A stretch of DNA of 15,339 bases from DASPLH01 sp035627675 (GCA_035627675.1 DASPLH010000123.1:1-15339), one strand, 5' to 3'. Shown: positions 4,929 through 12,826, counted from the first letter of the stretch. The notes: a model not told the origin generated them from the letters alone. Translations and numbers: made by a program.

Positions 4929-5690
4929 ATGCTCAGATCGCCTCTGCGCAGCCCCTTGCGTCCGTCGCTCAGAAGCCCGCTTCGTGGCTTCATCCCGGCA
5001 GACCTAGGCTCGGACCTCATCGCCCATTGGAGTGCTGACGACACAAGCCTGATCACGCTGTCCACGGCAAACGTGACATCGTGGAAGGATCGCGTCTCAG
5101 GACTCGACCTTGCGCAATCGACAGATGCCGCGCGTCCTGTCTGGTCCGCCACGAGTTTCAACGGCAACCCCGGCGTGACGTTCGACGGCACGGATGACGT
5201 TCTGTCCGCCGCCAGCGTCGGCAATCTCCCGACAGGTTCCAGCCCGGCCGAGATATGGGCGGTTGTCGATCAGGCCGCGCTTGTCGCCGACACCACGACG
5301 CGCATCATATTCGCCTACGGCGGCACGAGCGGCAACACGTCGCGCGCCATTCGCAGGACCGTAGTGTCTAGCCAGAACCGTGCCAGTGTGATCACCGGCA
5401 CGGGTGCAGCCACGGGCAGCGCAGCTCTGGCCGCAGACTTTTCGGGCCGCCATGCGGTCGGCGGCATTTTCACTGCATCTGGCGTCACGGCCATCATGGA
5501 CGGTGTGGCCACTGCGGAGACTGCGGTCGTTTCCGGCACGACCACGACCCGCACTGTCATGGGGGCGAGCACGTCGCTCGGGGCAAGCTTCTGGAACGGC
5601 GTTGTCCGCGACATCCTCGTGACTCGTCCTACGGGCGCCGCCAAGCGCCATCTCCTCACGTCCTGGCTGGCTTCCCGCCGCGCCGCATAA
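4929..5690 (+). CDS. LamG/concanavalin-like structural protein with SPLR-repeat N-terminus
   Basis: The ATG at 4929 has GGAG eight bases upstream (4917-4920) and gives 253 aa. Residues 1-19 are an unusual arginine-rich repeat, MLRSPLRSPLRPSLRSPLR, with SPLR three times. After it comes a LamG/ConA-like beta-sandwich signature: LIAHWSADDTSLITL, then VTSWKDRVSG, then PGVTFDGTDDVL (about 77-88). The later part (ASVITGTGAATG, then GVTAIMDGVATAE, then ASFWNGVVRDILV) continues the alternating beta-strand pattern. Such proteins are frequent in alphaproteobacterial phages and may be carbohydrate-binding decoration or fibre components. The basic SPLR tail could anchor to the capsid or to DNA. It is the first gene after the promoter/terminator unit, ahead of terminase. 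Confidence 0.72.
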   Translation: MLRSPLRSPLRPSLRSPLRGFIPADLGSDLIAHWSADDTSLITLSTANVTSWKDRVSGLDLAQSTDAARPVWSATSFNGNPGVTFDGTDDVLSAASVGNLPTGSSPAEIWAVVDQAALVADTTTRIIFAYGGTSGNTSRAIRRTVVSSQNRASVITGTGAATGSAALAADFSGRHAVGGIFTASGVTAIMDGVATAETAVVSGTTTTRTVMGASTSLGASFWNGVVRDILVTRPTGAAKRHLLTSWLASRRAA

Positions 5691-5702
5691 GGGATCAACG
5701 TC

Positions 5703-5960
5703 ATGGCATCTGGCACATTCACCGGAACTGGCACGAGCACGCCCGTCGCCGGGATGAAGTTCAAGCTCGTGCTGGATTTCGCCGGCACGGCTTCGGTCGA
5801 TCTCGAGGAGCAGCTTCCCGATGGATCGGCCTGGATCAAGGTCGCGACCGGCATCACGGCCGACTATTCGCAGAACTACGAGACCTCTCACATGACCACG
5901 CTGCGCTGGAACTGCACCGCGCACACGAACAACGTCGTGTGGTTCATGGACAGGCTGTGA
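5703..5960 (+). CDS. Small beta-rich probable virion protein, 85 aa
   Basis: The ATG at 5703 lies 12 bases after the previous stop, with a modest AAGGGA site. The protein is a short beta-rich chain: TFTGTGTSTPV at 5-15, then MKFKLVLDFAGTASVDLEEQLPDGSAW, ending in LRWNCTAHTNNVVWFMDRL. The pattern suits a small beta-sandwich such as a decoration or fibre-accessory protein; no named family is recognised with confidence. It is in the same transcription unit as the LamG-like gene and terminase. No signal peptide or membrane segment is present. Confidence 0.68.
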   Translation: MASGTFTGTGTSTPVAGMKFKLVLDFAGTASVDLEEQLPDGSAWIKVATGITADYSQNYETSHMTTLRWNCTAHTNNVVWFMDRL

Positions 5961-5994
5961 GCGGCAAAGCCTTTCAAATCGTTAGGGTAATTTA

Positions 5995-6261
5995 ATGGCC
6001 GGGCGTCCTCCGAAGGAAAAATCCTTCGCCAACATGCTCAACATCGCCATCAAGGAGGCGCATGACGAGGGCAGGGACAAGCTCCGCGCCGTGGCCGACA
6101 AACTGGTCGAACTCGCCATCAACGGCGACATGCAGGCGATCAACGCCATTGCCGATCGGCTCGACGGCAAGCCCGCCCAGGCCATAATCGGCGACTGCGA
6201 GGCAGACCCGATCCATCTCGTGACCGAGATCAGGCGCACCATTGTCCGGCCGGGTTCTTGA
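5995..6261 (+). CDS. terS: Terminase small subunit (probable)
   Basis: An 88-aa protein with AGGG eight to eleven bases upstream of its ATG. It opens with GRPPKEKSFANMLNIAIKEA, followed by a helical stretch (KLRAVADKLVELAINGDMQAINAIADRLDGKPAQ, about 29-62) of the type seen in short phage small-terminase proteins, where the LDGKPAQ ending is typical. Its role would be to recognise viral DNA and bring it to the large subunit for packaging. Immediate position before the large subunit, with a 20-base overlap, is the main support. It is shorter than most characterised small subunits, so an accessory DNA-binding protein is possible. Confidence 0.7.
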   Translation: MAGRPPKEKSFANMLNIAIKEAHDEGRDKLRAVADKLVELAINGDMQAINAIADRLDGKPAQAIIGDCEADPIHLVTEIRRTIVRPGS

Positions 6262-7537
6262 GCGCAACGTTGCCGAGGCATTCGAACCGCTTCTTGAGCC
6301 ATCCCGCTACAAGGGTGCTCATGGCGGTCGCGGCTCGGGCAAGTCGCACTTCTTCGCCGAACAGCTCATCGAGGATCACCTGGCGGAGCTGTCGCTTCGA
6401 TCCGCATGTATCCGCGAAGTTCAGAAGTCGCTCAAGGAATCGGCAAAGCGGCTTCTGGAGGACAAGCTTGCCGAGTTTCGTCTTGGCGAGGCAGACGGCT
6501 TCAAGGTCTTTCGCGAGGTGATCGAAACGCCAGGCGACGGCGTGATCATCTTCCAGGGTATGCAGGACCACACGGCGGAATCGATCAAGTCGCTGGAGGG
6601 CTTCGGGCGGGCATGGGTGGAAGAGGCTCAAACGCTGTCCTCCCGTTCGCTCTCGCTGCTTCGCCCGACAATCCGCGCGCCCGGCTCGCAACTGTGGTTC
6701 TCGTGGAACCCGCGCCGTCGCTCCGACCCGGTGGACATGATGCTGCGACCGGCGAACAAGGACGACCTGCCGACCGGCGCCGTCGTGGTGCAAGCCAACT
6801 GGTCGGACAATCCGTGGCTGCCTCCCGAATTGGATCTGGAACGGCAGGACTGCCTTCGCACTGACCCCGACCAGTATCCGCACATCTGGGATGGCGAGTA
6901 CGCCACCGTTCTCAAGGGCGCATACTACGCGGCCTCGCTCGCGGAGGCAAAGCAGCAGGGCCGCATCGGCAGGGTTGCCCGCGATCCTTTGATGACCGTC
7001 CGGGCGATATGGGACATCGGCGGCACCGGGGCGAAGTCGGACGGCACGTCCATCTGGATTGCGCAGTTCATCGGCCGCGAGGTCAGGGTTCTGGACTATT
7101 ACGAGGCAGTCGGCCAGCCGCTCGCAACGCATATCGCATGGTTGAGGGAGCGCGGCTACGGCAAGGCGCTCTGTGTCCTCCCGCATGACGGCGAGAGCAA
7201 CGACAAGGTTTACGACGTGTCCTACGATTCCGCGCTGAAGGCAGCCGGGTTCGAAACGGTCGTGGTGCCGAACCAGGGCAAGGGCGCTGCCAAGATGCGC
7301 GTCGAGGCGGCGCGGCGCCTGTTCCCGTCCATCTGGTTCAACGATGCGACCACGGAGGCCGGACGGCTCGCCCTCGGCTGGTATCACGAGAAATGGGACG
7401 AGGATCGCGGCGTCGGCCTTGGTCCCGAACACGACTGGTCCTCGCACGGTGCGGACGCCTTCGGCCTGATGTGTGTGGTCTATGAGCCGCCGTCAGAGAT
7501 GAAGGTTCCCAAGCGCAACACGAATTGGGTTGTCTGA
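6242..7537 (+). CDS. terL: Terminase large subunit, ATPase and nuclease
   Basis: A 431-aa packaging motor. Walker A is GGRGSGKS at 28-35. Walker B is RAWVEEA at 123-129, with catalytic E127/E128. The coupling motif is SWNP at 154-157. The RNase-H-like nuclease domain starts near 253, with D258 in IWDIGG, D315 in PHDGE, and D398 and D405 in DWSSHGADAFG as likely metal ligands. The protein translocates DNA into the prohead through the portal and cuts the concatemer. It must start at the TTG at 6242, because the frame has a stop at 6221-6223 and no other start codon precedes the Walker motif. It overlaps the small subunit by 20 bases and the portal start as TGATG, so rare-start initiation is probably coupled to translation of the small subunit. 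Confidence 0.95.
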   Translation: MSGRVLERNVAEAFEPLLEPSRYKGAHGGRGSGKSHFFAEQLIEDHLAELSLRSACIREVQKSLKESAKRLLEDKLAEFRLGEADGFKVFREVIETPGDGVIIFQGMQDHTAESIKSLEGFGRAWVEEAQTLSSRSLSLLRPTIRAPGSQLWFSWNPRRRSDPVDMMLRPANKDDLPTGAVVVQANWSDNPWLPPELDLERQDCLRTDPDQYPHIWDGEYATVLKGAYYAASLAEAKQQGRIGRVARDPLMTVRAIWDIGGTGAKSDGTSIWIAQFIGREVRVLDYYEAVGQPLATHIAWLRERGYGKALCVLPHDGESNDKVYDVSYDSALKAAGFETVVVPNQGKGAAKMRVEAARRLFPSIWFNDATTEAGRLALGWYHEKWDEDRGVGLGPEHDWSSHGADAFGLMCVVYEPPSEMKVPKRNTNWVV

Positions 7538-9702
7538 TGGCCGCACTGGACGACACAAGGCTTGAGGCTATCATCTCAAGCCAAATCCAGCTCGCCAAGT
7601 CCTACGACAGCCGCGAGCGAAAGGAAGACCGATCGAAGGCGCTCGACTACTATCTCGGCAGGATGGAGGCCTATGTCCCCTCCGAGACGGGCAAGTCGAA
7701 GGTCGTCAGCCGCGATGTGGCCGATACCATAGGCTGGGTGCTGCCGGGCATCATGCGCGTCTACACCGCGTCCGACCGCATGGCGATTGCCGAGCCTGTT
7801 GACGAAGACGACATCCAGTTCTCGCAGCAGGCGACGGACGGCCTCAACTACGTGTTCTGGAAGGACAACAAGGGCTACGAGGTCGTCTACAACGCCACCT
7901 GGGATTCGCTGCTTGTCGGCAATGGCGTGGTGAAGACCTACTACGACGACACGCCGGTCTATGCCACCTCGTTTCACAGCGGGTTGAGCGAGGACCAGCT
8001 TGCGCAGCTTCTGATGCCGGACGATGACGGCGAGGCGCCGGAGGTTCTGGCACAGAGCGAGCAGACCGTGATCGAAGTCGATCCCATGACGGGACAGGGT
8101 TTCGAGTCCACGGTGTACGATGTCAAGATCAAGCGCAAGAAGGCCGGCGGCCGGTTTGTCGTGGAGGCGATCCCGCCCGAGAAGTTCCTGATCCACGAGG
8201 ACGCTATCGTCACCGACGATGCCGCCTTCACGGCGCATTGGGAGCGCAAGACCCGTTCCGAGCTTGTCGAGATGGGCTACGACAAGGCGACGGTGTTCGC
8301 GGTCCCCGAGGCGGGGCGCAACGAAACGCCGGAGGAGGCCGCCCGCCGCATGGCATCGCAGCCGACCGATGCGGCTGACAAGTCAACCGAGATGGTGGAC
8401 TACTACGAGTGTTTCATCCGCATCGACGTGGATGACGACGGCGAGGCCGAACTGGTCCGCGCCTGCTTTGCCGGGTCGGACAGCGGCAAGCTCCTCGATT
8501 GGGAGGTATGGGAGGACGAGAATCCGTTCGATGACATCCCCTGCGAGCCGATCCCGCACCGCTGGACGGCGCGCTCCATCGCCGACGAGACGATGGACGT
8601 GCAGGACATCAAGACGGTCCTCAACCGCCAGGCGCTCAACAACATCTATGCGACGAACAATCCGCAACGCCATGTCCGGGGCAAGGTCCAGAACCCGGAG
8701 GAACTGTTCAGCCCGACCTTCGGCGGCGTGGTGTTCAGCGATGCTGGAACGGAGATCATCCCGCTTGAGGTGCCGTTCGTCGCGAACCATGCATTCGAGG
8801 CCATAGCCTATCAGGACGAGGTTGTCGCCCGCCGCACGGGCGTTTCCCGGCAGGGCATGGCGCTCGACCCCGAGACGCTCCAGAACCAGACCGCGACCGC
8901 CAACCAGAACCAGCACGACGCGAGCTATTCGCAGGTCGAGCTCATCGCCCGCAACATGGCGGAGTGGGGCTGGAGCAAGGTCTTCCGCAAGCTGATGCGG
9001 CTGCTGATCAAGCATCAGGGGCCGCGAACCCTGATGATGAACGGCAAGCCGGTGCCGATCGATCCGCGATTCTGGAACGCGGACATGAACGTCACCATCA
9101 ACGTAGGGCTTGGCACCGGCTCGCGCGACCGCGACCTTCTGATGCTCCGGCAGGTTCTGGAGACGCAGTTGCTCATGGCCGATCGCTTCATGGCGGCCGG
9201 CGCCTTTGACGACGCCATCGACATGCTTCCGAAGATTCTGCGCACGATGGTCAAGATGGCCGAAAGCGCCGGCATCAAGAACCCGGAGGACTTCTATCCC
9301 GAGTACACCGCCGAGAAGGTCGAGAAGCTGAAGCAGCTTGCGGCCCAGAAGGCGGAACAGGGCGACCCGAAAATCCAGCTTGAGAAGGAAAAGCTCGCCG
9401 TGGACGTGGAGCGTTCCAAGGTCGAGATGCAGATGGACGCTCAGAAGAACGAGCAGGACATCATCCTCCAGCGGGAGAAAATCCAGGGCGAACTTATGCT
9501 CAAGCGCGAGCAGATGGCGATGGAAATCCAGTTGAAGCGGGAGCAGCTTGCCGCCGAACTGACGCTGAAGCGCGAACTCTCCATGCAGGAGATGCAGATC
9601 AAGCGCGAGCAGGGCTTCTATCAGGCTGACGCTCAGGCGGAGGTCGGCAAGTACAAGGCCGATGCGTCATCGAGCGTGAAGATGGGCGGGAGCGCGGGAT
9701 GA
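7537..9702 (+). CDS. Portal protein, P22 gp1-like
   Basis: I chose the ATG at 7537 (TGATG overlap with terL) over the in-frame TTG at 7525, giving 721 aa, close to the 725 aa of P22 gp1. The N-terminal 100 residues, including SRDVADTIGWVLPGIMRVYTASDR and the later DGLNYVFWKDNKGYEVVYNATWDSLLVGNGVVKTYYD, have the typical P22-family portal pattern. The clip/stem region includes WTARSIADETMDVQDIKTVLNRQALNNIY. The protein forms the dodecameric ring through which DNA passes and on which the tail is built. Residues from about 594 are an extended coiled coil. From 638 to 692 there are five 11-residue repeats ending in LKREQ, a likely barrel inside the capsid. The coil ends in a Gly/Ser-rich tail. Confidence 0.93.
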   Translation: MAALDDTRLEAIISSQIQLAKSYDSRERKEDRSKALDYYLGRMEAYVPSETGKSKVVSRDVADTIGWVLPGIMRVYTASDRMAIAEPVDEDDIQFSQQATDGLNYVFWKDNKGYEVVYNATWDSLLVGNGVVKTYYDDTPVYATSFHSGLSEDQLAQLLMPDDDGEAPEVLAQSEQTVIEVDPMTGQGFESTVYDVKIKRKKAGGRFVVEAIPPEKFLIHEDAIVTDDAAFTAHWERKTRSELVEMGYDKATVFAVPEAGRNETPEEAARRMASQPTDAADKSTEMVDYYECFIRIDVDDDGEAELVRACFAGSDSGKLLDWEVWEDENPFDDIPCEPIPHRWTARSIADETMDVQDIKTVLNRQALNNIYATNNPQRHVRGKVQNPEELFSPTFGGVVFSDAGTEIIPLEVPFVANHAFEAIAYQDEVVARRTGVSRQGMALDPETLQNQTATANQNQHDASYSQVELIARNMAEWGWSKVFRKLMRLLIKHQGPRTLMMNGKPVPIDPRFWNADMNVTINVGLGTGSRDRDLLMLRQVLETQLLMADRFMAAGAFDDAIDMLPKILRTMVKMAESAGIKNPEDFYPEYTAEKVEKLKQLAAQKAEQGDPKIQLEKEKLAVDVERSKVEMQMDAQKNEQDIILQREKIQGELMLKREQMAMEIQLKREQLAAELTLKRELSMQEMQIKREQGFYQADAQAEVGKYKADASSSVKMGGSAG
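9448..9612 (+). repeat. Five 33-base hendecad units in the portal C-terminal coil
   Basis: Units at 9448-9480, 9481-9513, 9514-9546, 9547-9579 and 9580-9612 encode 11-residue repeats: NEQDIILQREK, IQGELMLKREQ, MAMEIQLKREQ, LAAELTLKREL and SMQEMQIKREQ. The consensus is xxxEIxLKREQ. DNA identity is lower than protein pattern identity, so this is a selected helical repeat and not a recent DNA duplication. Confidence 0.85.
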
Positions 9703-9938
9703 TCGACAAGGACCGCCTCGCCCAGGAAGCCCGCAATCTCGGTGAGAACGAGGCATTCCAGCTTGCGCTTGGCCGGATTCGCATGGACGCCCTCGAAGGG
9801 CTTGTGCGCACGCCGGCAACGGACATCGAAGCTATTCGCGACCACCAGGCCCGAGTGCGGGTGGTTGACGATCTGCGTGGCAATCTCGAAGCGTTCATTC
9901 GCAACGGGCAGCCCCGCAAGCCCCCTGGGATCGTCTGA
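9699..9938 (+). CDS. Small helical protein between portal and scaffold, 79 aa
   Basis: Starts with the ATG of an ATGA overlap with the portal gene. The chain is almost wholly helical and charged: MIDKDRLAQEARNLGENEAFQLALGRIRMDALEGL, then a central DIEAIRDHQARVRVVDDLRGNLEAFIRNG, ending in a short Pro-rich tail. I recall similar small proteins at this place in other phage head operons, but no function is known to me. A head-assembly accessory or packaging cofactor role is inferred from position only. The stop codon lies within a short hairpin listed separately. Confidence 0.75.
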   Translation: MIDKDRLAQEARNLGENEAFQLALGRIRMDALEGLVRTPATDIEAIRDHQARVRVVDDLRGNLEAFIRNGQPRKPPGIV

Positions 9939-9942
9939 TCCC
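9927..9942 (+). other. Short perfect hairpin overlapping a stop codon
   Basis: GGGATC at 9927-9932 pairs with GATCCC at 9937-9942 across a four-base loop, and the TGA stop of the 79-aa gene is at 9936-9938. No T-tract follows, so it is unlikely to be an intrinsic terminator. It could affect mRNA stability between portal and scaffold. Confidence 0.4.
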
Positions 9943-9993
9943 ACAACCTAGCCAGTCAACCCGCGCGGAACTGGCAAACCCCAAGGACAGGTT

Positions 9994-11010
9994 ATGGAGA
10001 ACGACGACACCGTGAGTGGTGGCGAAGCGCTGTCTATCGAGCAGGCAGCAAGCGCCTTCGTCAAGGCAACCTCGAATGGAGCTGGAAACAGCCAACCGGA
10101 AGAGGACGCGCCGATCGAGGGCGAACAGGCCGACGAATTGCAGGCATCCGAAGAGGGTGAAGGCGAGAGCGAAGGCGAATCCGACGCGGAAGGTCAATCC
10201 GAAGAGGGTGAGGAAGGCGAGGAACCCGACAGCGATCTGGGCCGATTTGTTGCCGCGAATGGCAAGGTGCGGCTTCCCGATGGCACGGTGTCAACCGTAG
10301 CAGACCTCATCCAGGGAAACCTCCGGGACCGGGATTACCGGCAGAAGACAATGGCAACCGCCGAGGAGAAGCGTGCCCTCGCGGAACAATCTTCTGCCTT
10401 CGAGGCGACGAAGCAACAGGTGAACGAGCAGCGCGAGTACATGGCGCAACTGCTCGAATCGATCACGCCAAAGCCTCCAGACCCCGAACTCCTGCAATCC
10501 GACCCGATCGGCTACATGCAGCAGAAAGCTCAGCACGAGCAGTTCGCGGCGCATCTCCAGTACATCCAGCACCAGCTTGGCGCCTCCAAGGCTCAGACCG
10601 AGGAGCAGGCCAGGAAGGAGCGGGACGAACGGGCGAATGCGGAAATGGAGAAGCTGAAGGGAGCCGTTCCCGAACTCAAGGACGATGCCAGGCTGAGAAC
10701 CTTCGCGGAGGACATCAAGTCCGCCGGGCTGGCAGCCGGGTACACGCTCAAGGAGATCGCGGAAGCGGTTCCATACGATCACCGCATGGCCCTCGTGCTG
10801 CAAAAGGCGGCGCGGTGGGACAGGTTGCAGGCGAGCAAGCCCAAGGCCGTCGAGAAGGTGCAAGGCCGTCCACCCGTCCAGAAGGGCGGCAAGCGGCTCA
10901 CCCCCGACGCCATCAAGGCGCAGCACGCCAACGAAGCCCTCAACCGTCTGAAGCAAACCGGCACCGTCGAAGATGCGGCGCGTGCCTATCTCGCATCCAG
11001 AAGAGGATAG
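9994..11010 (+). CDS. Capsid scaffolding protein
   Basis: A 338-aa protein started by ATG after AAGGACAGG. It has a strongly acidic N-terminal region (about 30-82, dominated by Glu, Gly and Ser), then FVAANGKVRLPDGTVSTVADLIQGNLRDRDYRQKT at about 84-118. This is followed by a long coiled coil (about 120-230) and a basic C-terminal helical region (KGGKRLTPDAIKAQHANEALNRLKQTG, then AARAYLASRRG). Acidic front, coil and basic coat-binding end, directly before the major capsid gene, are the hallmarks of internal scaffolds such as P22 gp8. It would guide coat assembly and then leave or be degraded. The exact family is not certain, but the role is well supported by composition and place. No protease gene is seen here. 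Confidence 0.85.
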   Translation: MENDDTVSGGEALSIEQAASAFVKATSNGAGNSQPEEDAPIEGEQADELQASEEGEGESEGESDAEGQSEEGEEGEEPDSDLGRFVAANGKVRLPDGTVSTVADLIQGNLRDRDYRQKTMATAEEKRALAEQSSAFEATKQQVNEQREYMAQLLESITPKPPDPELLQSDPIGYMQQKAQHEQFAAHLQYIQHQLGASKAQTEEQARKERDERANAEMEKLKGAVPELKDDARLRTFAEDIKSAGLAAGYTLKEIAEAVPYDHRMALVLQKAARWDRLQASKPKAVEKVQGRPPVQKGGKRLTPDAIKAQHANEALNRLKQTGTVEDAARAYLASRRG

Positions 11011-11016
11011 CCAATC

Positions 11017-12003
11017 ATGGCAACCGTAGCCAATACCGTGCTGACCACGGCGGCTGTCGGCAATCGTGAAGAGTTGTCGGACCTCGTCAACATGATCACG
11101 CCGACCGATACGCCGATCTACTCAATGGCGGGGAAGGAGAAAGCCTCGTCCAAGCATCCCGAGTGGGAGTTCGAGGAGCTTGACGCGCCGGGCGACAATG
11201 CCCAGCCGGAAGGCAACGAATACTCCTACGATCCCGTCACGCCGCCGACCCGCGTCGGCAACTACACCCAGATCTTCACCAAGACGTTCATCTTCTCCGG
11301 CACTCAGCAGGCGGTGGACAACGCGGGCAACGCCGAAAAGCGCGCCCATGAGTTGATGAAGAAGGGCAAGGCGCTCCGCAAGGACATCGAGTATTCGATC
11401 ATCTCGAATACCGCGTCCACCAACACCGACCCGCGACGCTCCGGCGGCCTGCCGACCTGGCTGACCACGAACGTCTCTCGCGGTGGCGGCGGCGGTGCCT
11501 CCGGCGGCTTCTCGTCCGGCGTCACCACGGTCGAGACGACCGGAACCCTCCGCGCATGGACGAAGTCGCTCACCGACACGGTGCTGCAATCGATCTACAA
11601 CGAGGGCGGCGACGTCACGACGGTCGTCTGCTCGTCCTACAACAAGGGCGTGTTCGCGACCTTCATGTCGGACTCCAACGTCGCTGCGTTCCGCTATGCG
11701 GCGGGCCGTGGCACCAACACCATCATCGGCACTGCGGACATCTACGAGTCCCCGTGGGGTCCGGTGAAGGTCCAGGCGAACCGCGTCATGAGCGCGGGCG
11801 GGGCAGCGACGGCGCGGCGCGTCTTCGCCCTCGATCCGGGCATGGTGAAGTGGATGACCTTGCGCTCCATCCAGGAGGACAAGGTTGCCAAGACCGGCGA
11901 CGCGGAAAAGGCCGTCCTCATCGGCGAGGGCTGCCTGAAGGTCGTCAACGAGGCCGGCATCGGCGTCATCGCCGACGTGTACGGCATGTCGGCATCAAGC
12001 TAA
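11017..12003 (+). CDS. Major capsid protein, DUF5309/SU10 type HK97 fold
   Basis: A 328-aa protein with AGAGGA upstream of the ATG. It matches the DUF5309 (SU10 major capsid) pattern from memory. SDLVNMITPTDTPIYSMAGKEKASSKHPEW comes at 21-50, then LDAPGDNAQPEG, then the block RVGNYTQIFTKTFIFSGTQQAVDNAG at about 78-103. A helix with KRAHELMKKGKALRKDIEYSII follows, the spine-helix region of the HK97 fold. The C-terminal half includes GPVKVQANRVM, then VFALDPGMVKWMTLRSIQED. The protein builds the icosahedral shell. A glycine run (RGGGGGASGGFSSG, about 149-168) after GLPTWLTTN is a flexible loop. High-level expression is expected and agrees with the good site, AAGGAG, and the terminator after the next gene. 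Confidence 0.93.
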   Translation: MATVANTVLTTAAVGNREELSDLVNMITPTDTPIYSMAGKEKASSKHPEWEFEELDAPGDNAQPEGNEYSYDPVTPPTRVGNYTQIFTKTFIFSGTQQAVDNAGNAEKRAHELMKKGKALRKDIEYSIISNTASTNTDPRRSGGLPTWLTTNVSRGGGGGASGGFSSGVTTVETTGTLRAWTKSLTDTVLQSIYNEGGDVTTVVCSSYNKGVFATFMSDSNVAAFRYAAGRGTNTIIGTADIYESPWGPVKVQANRVMSAGGAATARRVFALDPGMVKWMTLRSIQEDKVAKTGDAEKAVLIGEGCLKVVNEAGIGVIADVYGMSASS

Positions 12004-12016
12004 GGAGATCACGAGC

Positions 12017-12445
12017 ATGTCTCTTCGCTTTTCCCCTATCGTGGTCACCGACGCGACAACGTACACCGTCAAGGCGTACAATTCCGGGCTGGTCCACATC
12101 TTCCCGGACCTCACGGCGGACATCACCGTCACGATGCCGTCGCCGGCCAAGGGCCTGGACTTCACGTTCTGGTATGGCGGCGCTGCCGCCGATGCCCATG
12201 ACTGGCTGTTCACCACCGGGACCAACACGAACTACTTCGTCGGCGGCGTTGTCCATGTGGACGAAGATTCCGCCGACGCGGAAGCGGCGTCGGTCTATTC
12301 GGACGGCAACAGCAATTCCAAGCTGACCGTGCTCACGCCGGCTGCCGGGACGTGGGTCCGCATGATCTGCGACGGAACGAAGTGGTACGTCAACGGCGCG
12401 GTCGTCTCGGCTTCGGCCTCGGCGGCGGCCTTCGCGGACCAGTAA
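12017..12445 (+). CDS. Probable capsid decoration protein, 142 aa
   Basis: The ATG lies 14 bases after the capsid stop, with a strong AAGGAG starting at that stop codon. The protein is beta-rich: SPIVVTDATTYTVKAYNSGLVHIFPDLTADITVTMPSP at 6-43, then DFTFWYGGAAADAHDWLFTTG, a middle VHVDEDSADAEAASVY, and LTVLTPAAGTWVRMICDGTKWYVNGAVV, ending in an Ala/Ser tail. The closing TWVRMICDGTKWYV motif is a frequent end of small phage beta proteins. Its place straight after the major capsid gene and before a terminator suggests equimolar expression with the shell, hence a cement or decoration role. This is inference; no specific family is recognised. Confidence 0.75.
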   Translation: MSLRFSPIVVTDATTYTVKAYNSGLVHIFPDLTADITVTMPSPAKGLDFTFWYGGAAADAHDWLFTTGTNTNYFVGGVVHVDEDSADAEAASVYSDGNSNSKLTVLTPAAGTWVRMICDGTKWYVNGAVVSASASAAAFADQ

Positions 12446-12468
12446 TCCTCCGCATCCACGAAAGCATG

Positions 12469-12497
12469 AAGGGGCGGCCTCCGGGTCGCCCTTTTTC
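12469..12497 (+). terminator. Intrinsic terminator after the capsid/decoration genes
   Basis: GGGCGGCC at 12472-12479 pairs with GGTCGCCC at 12484-12491 (eight bp, one G-U) around a TCCG loop, and five T residues follow at 12492-12496. Upstream AAG can pair with part of the T-tract. It lies between the decoration gene and the next gene of the same strand, so it probably acts as a partial terminator that lowers expression of the tail-side genes relative to capsid. Confidence 0.88.
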
Positions 12498-12520
12498 CAT
12501 CCACCACGAGAGGAAGCCAC

Positions 12521-12826
12521 ATGGCTGAAAAGTTCGATTCCCCGATGAAGGTGCTCCAGCAGCAGGCGAAGGTTCTCGGCCTCGCCGTGGATGGGCGCTG
12601 GTCGGTGGACACGCTCGCCGAAAAGGTCGCGGAAGCACAGGAGGCCAAGAGGGAGGCCGACGCGGAAGCCATCCGCGAAGCGTCCGACACATGGGTCTAT
12701 ATGATCCGCGACGGCTTTGCCGTGGAAGACGAGAGGCTGCGTGCCGGCGGTACGTTCCAGGTTCCGTCCGAGATCGCCGAGCGCTGGTACGAATGCGGCG
12801 TGGCGAGGCCGGGAAAGCCGCGCTGA
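12521..12826 (+). CDS. Small protein with HeH/SAP-like N-terminus, 101 aa
   Basis: An ATG with a strong GAGAGGAAG site just after the terminator. Residues 8-41 (PMKVLQQQAKVLGLAVDGRWSVDTLAEKVAEA) have the helix-extended-helix layout of HeH/LEM/SAP-type small domains, in which a V-D-x-R-W-S-x-D-x-L turn joins two helices. The C-terminal half carries TWVYMIRDGFAVEDERLRAGGTFQVPSEIAERWYECGVA, a pattern common in proteins found beside capsid genes. A role in head completion or DNA contact is possible but unproven. It joins the next gene by a TGATG overlap. Confidence 0.78.
   Translation: MAEKFDSPMKVLQQQAKVLGLAVDGRWSVDTLAEKVAEAQEAKREADAEAIREASDTWVYMIRDGFAVEDERLRAGGTFQVPSEIAERWYECGVARPGKPR

Noticed and set aside
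6230..7447. Long antisense open frame (405 aa) opposite the terminase gene
   Set aside because: It is a shadow caused by the high GC and codon bias of terL. Its product is Arg/Ala/Leu-rich without a family pattern, and the sense strand has clear Walker and nuclease motifs.
7576..8238. Antisense open frame (220 aa) opposite the portal gene
   Set aside because: Shadow of a well-supported portal coding region.
9927..9942. Hairpin considered as a terminator after the 79-aa gene
   Set aside because: No T-tract follows the six-bp stem.
9951..9975. Inverted repeat GCCAGT / ACTGGC before the scaffold gene
   Set aside because: Only six bp with a 13-base loop and no T-tract; within chance for this base composition.
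10291..10956. Antisense open frame (221 aa) opposite the scaffold gene
   Set aside because: Leu/Arg-rich mirror of the Gln/Lys/Glu-rich scaffold; no start signal.
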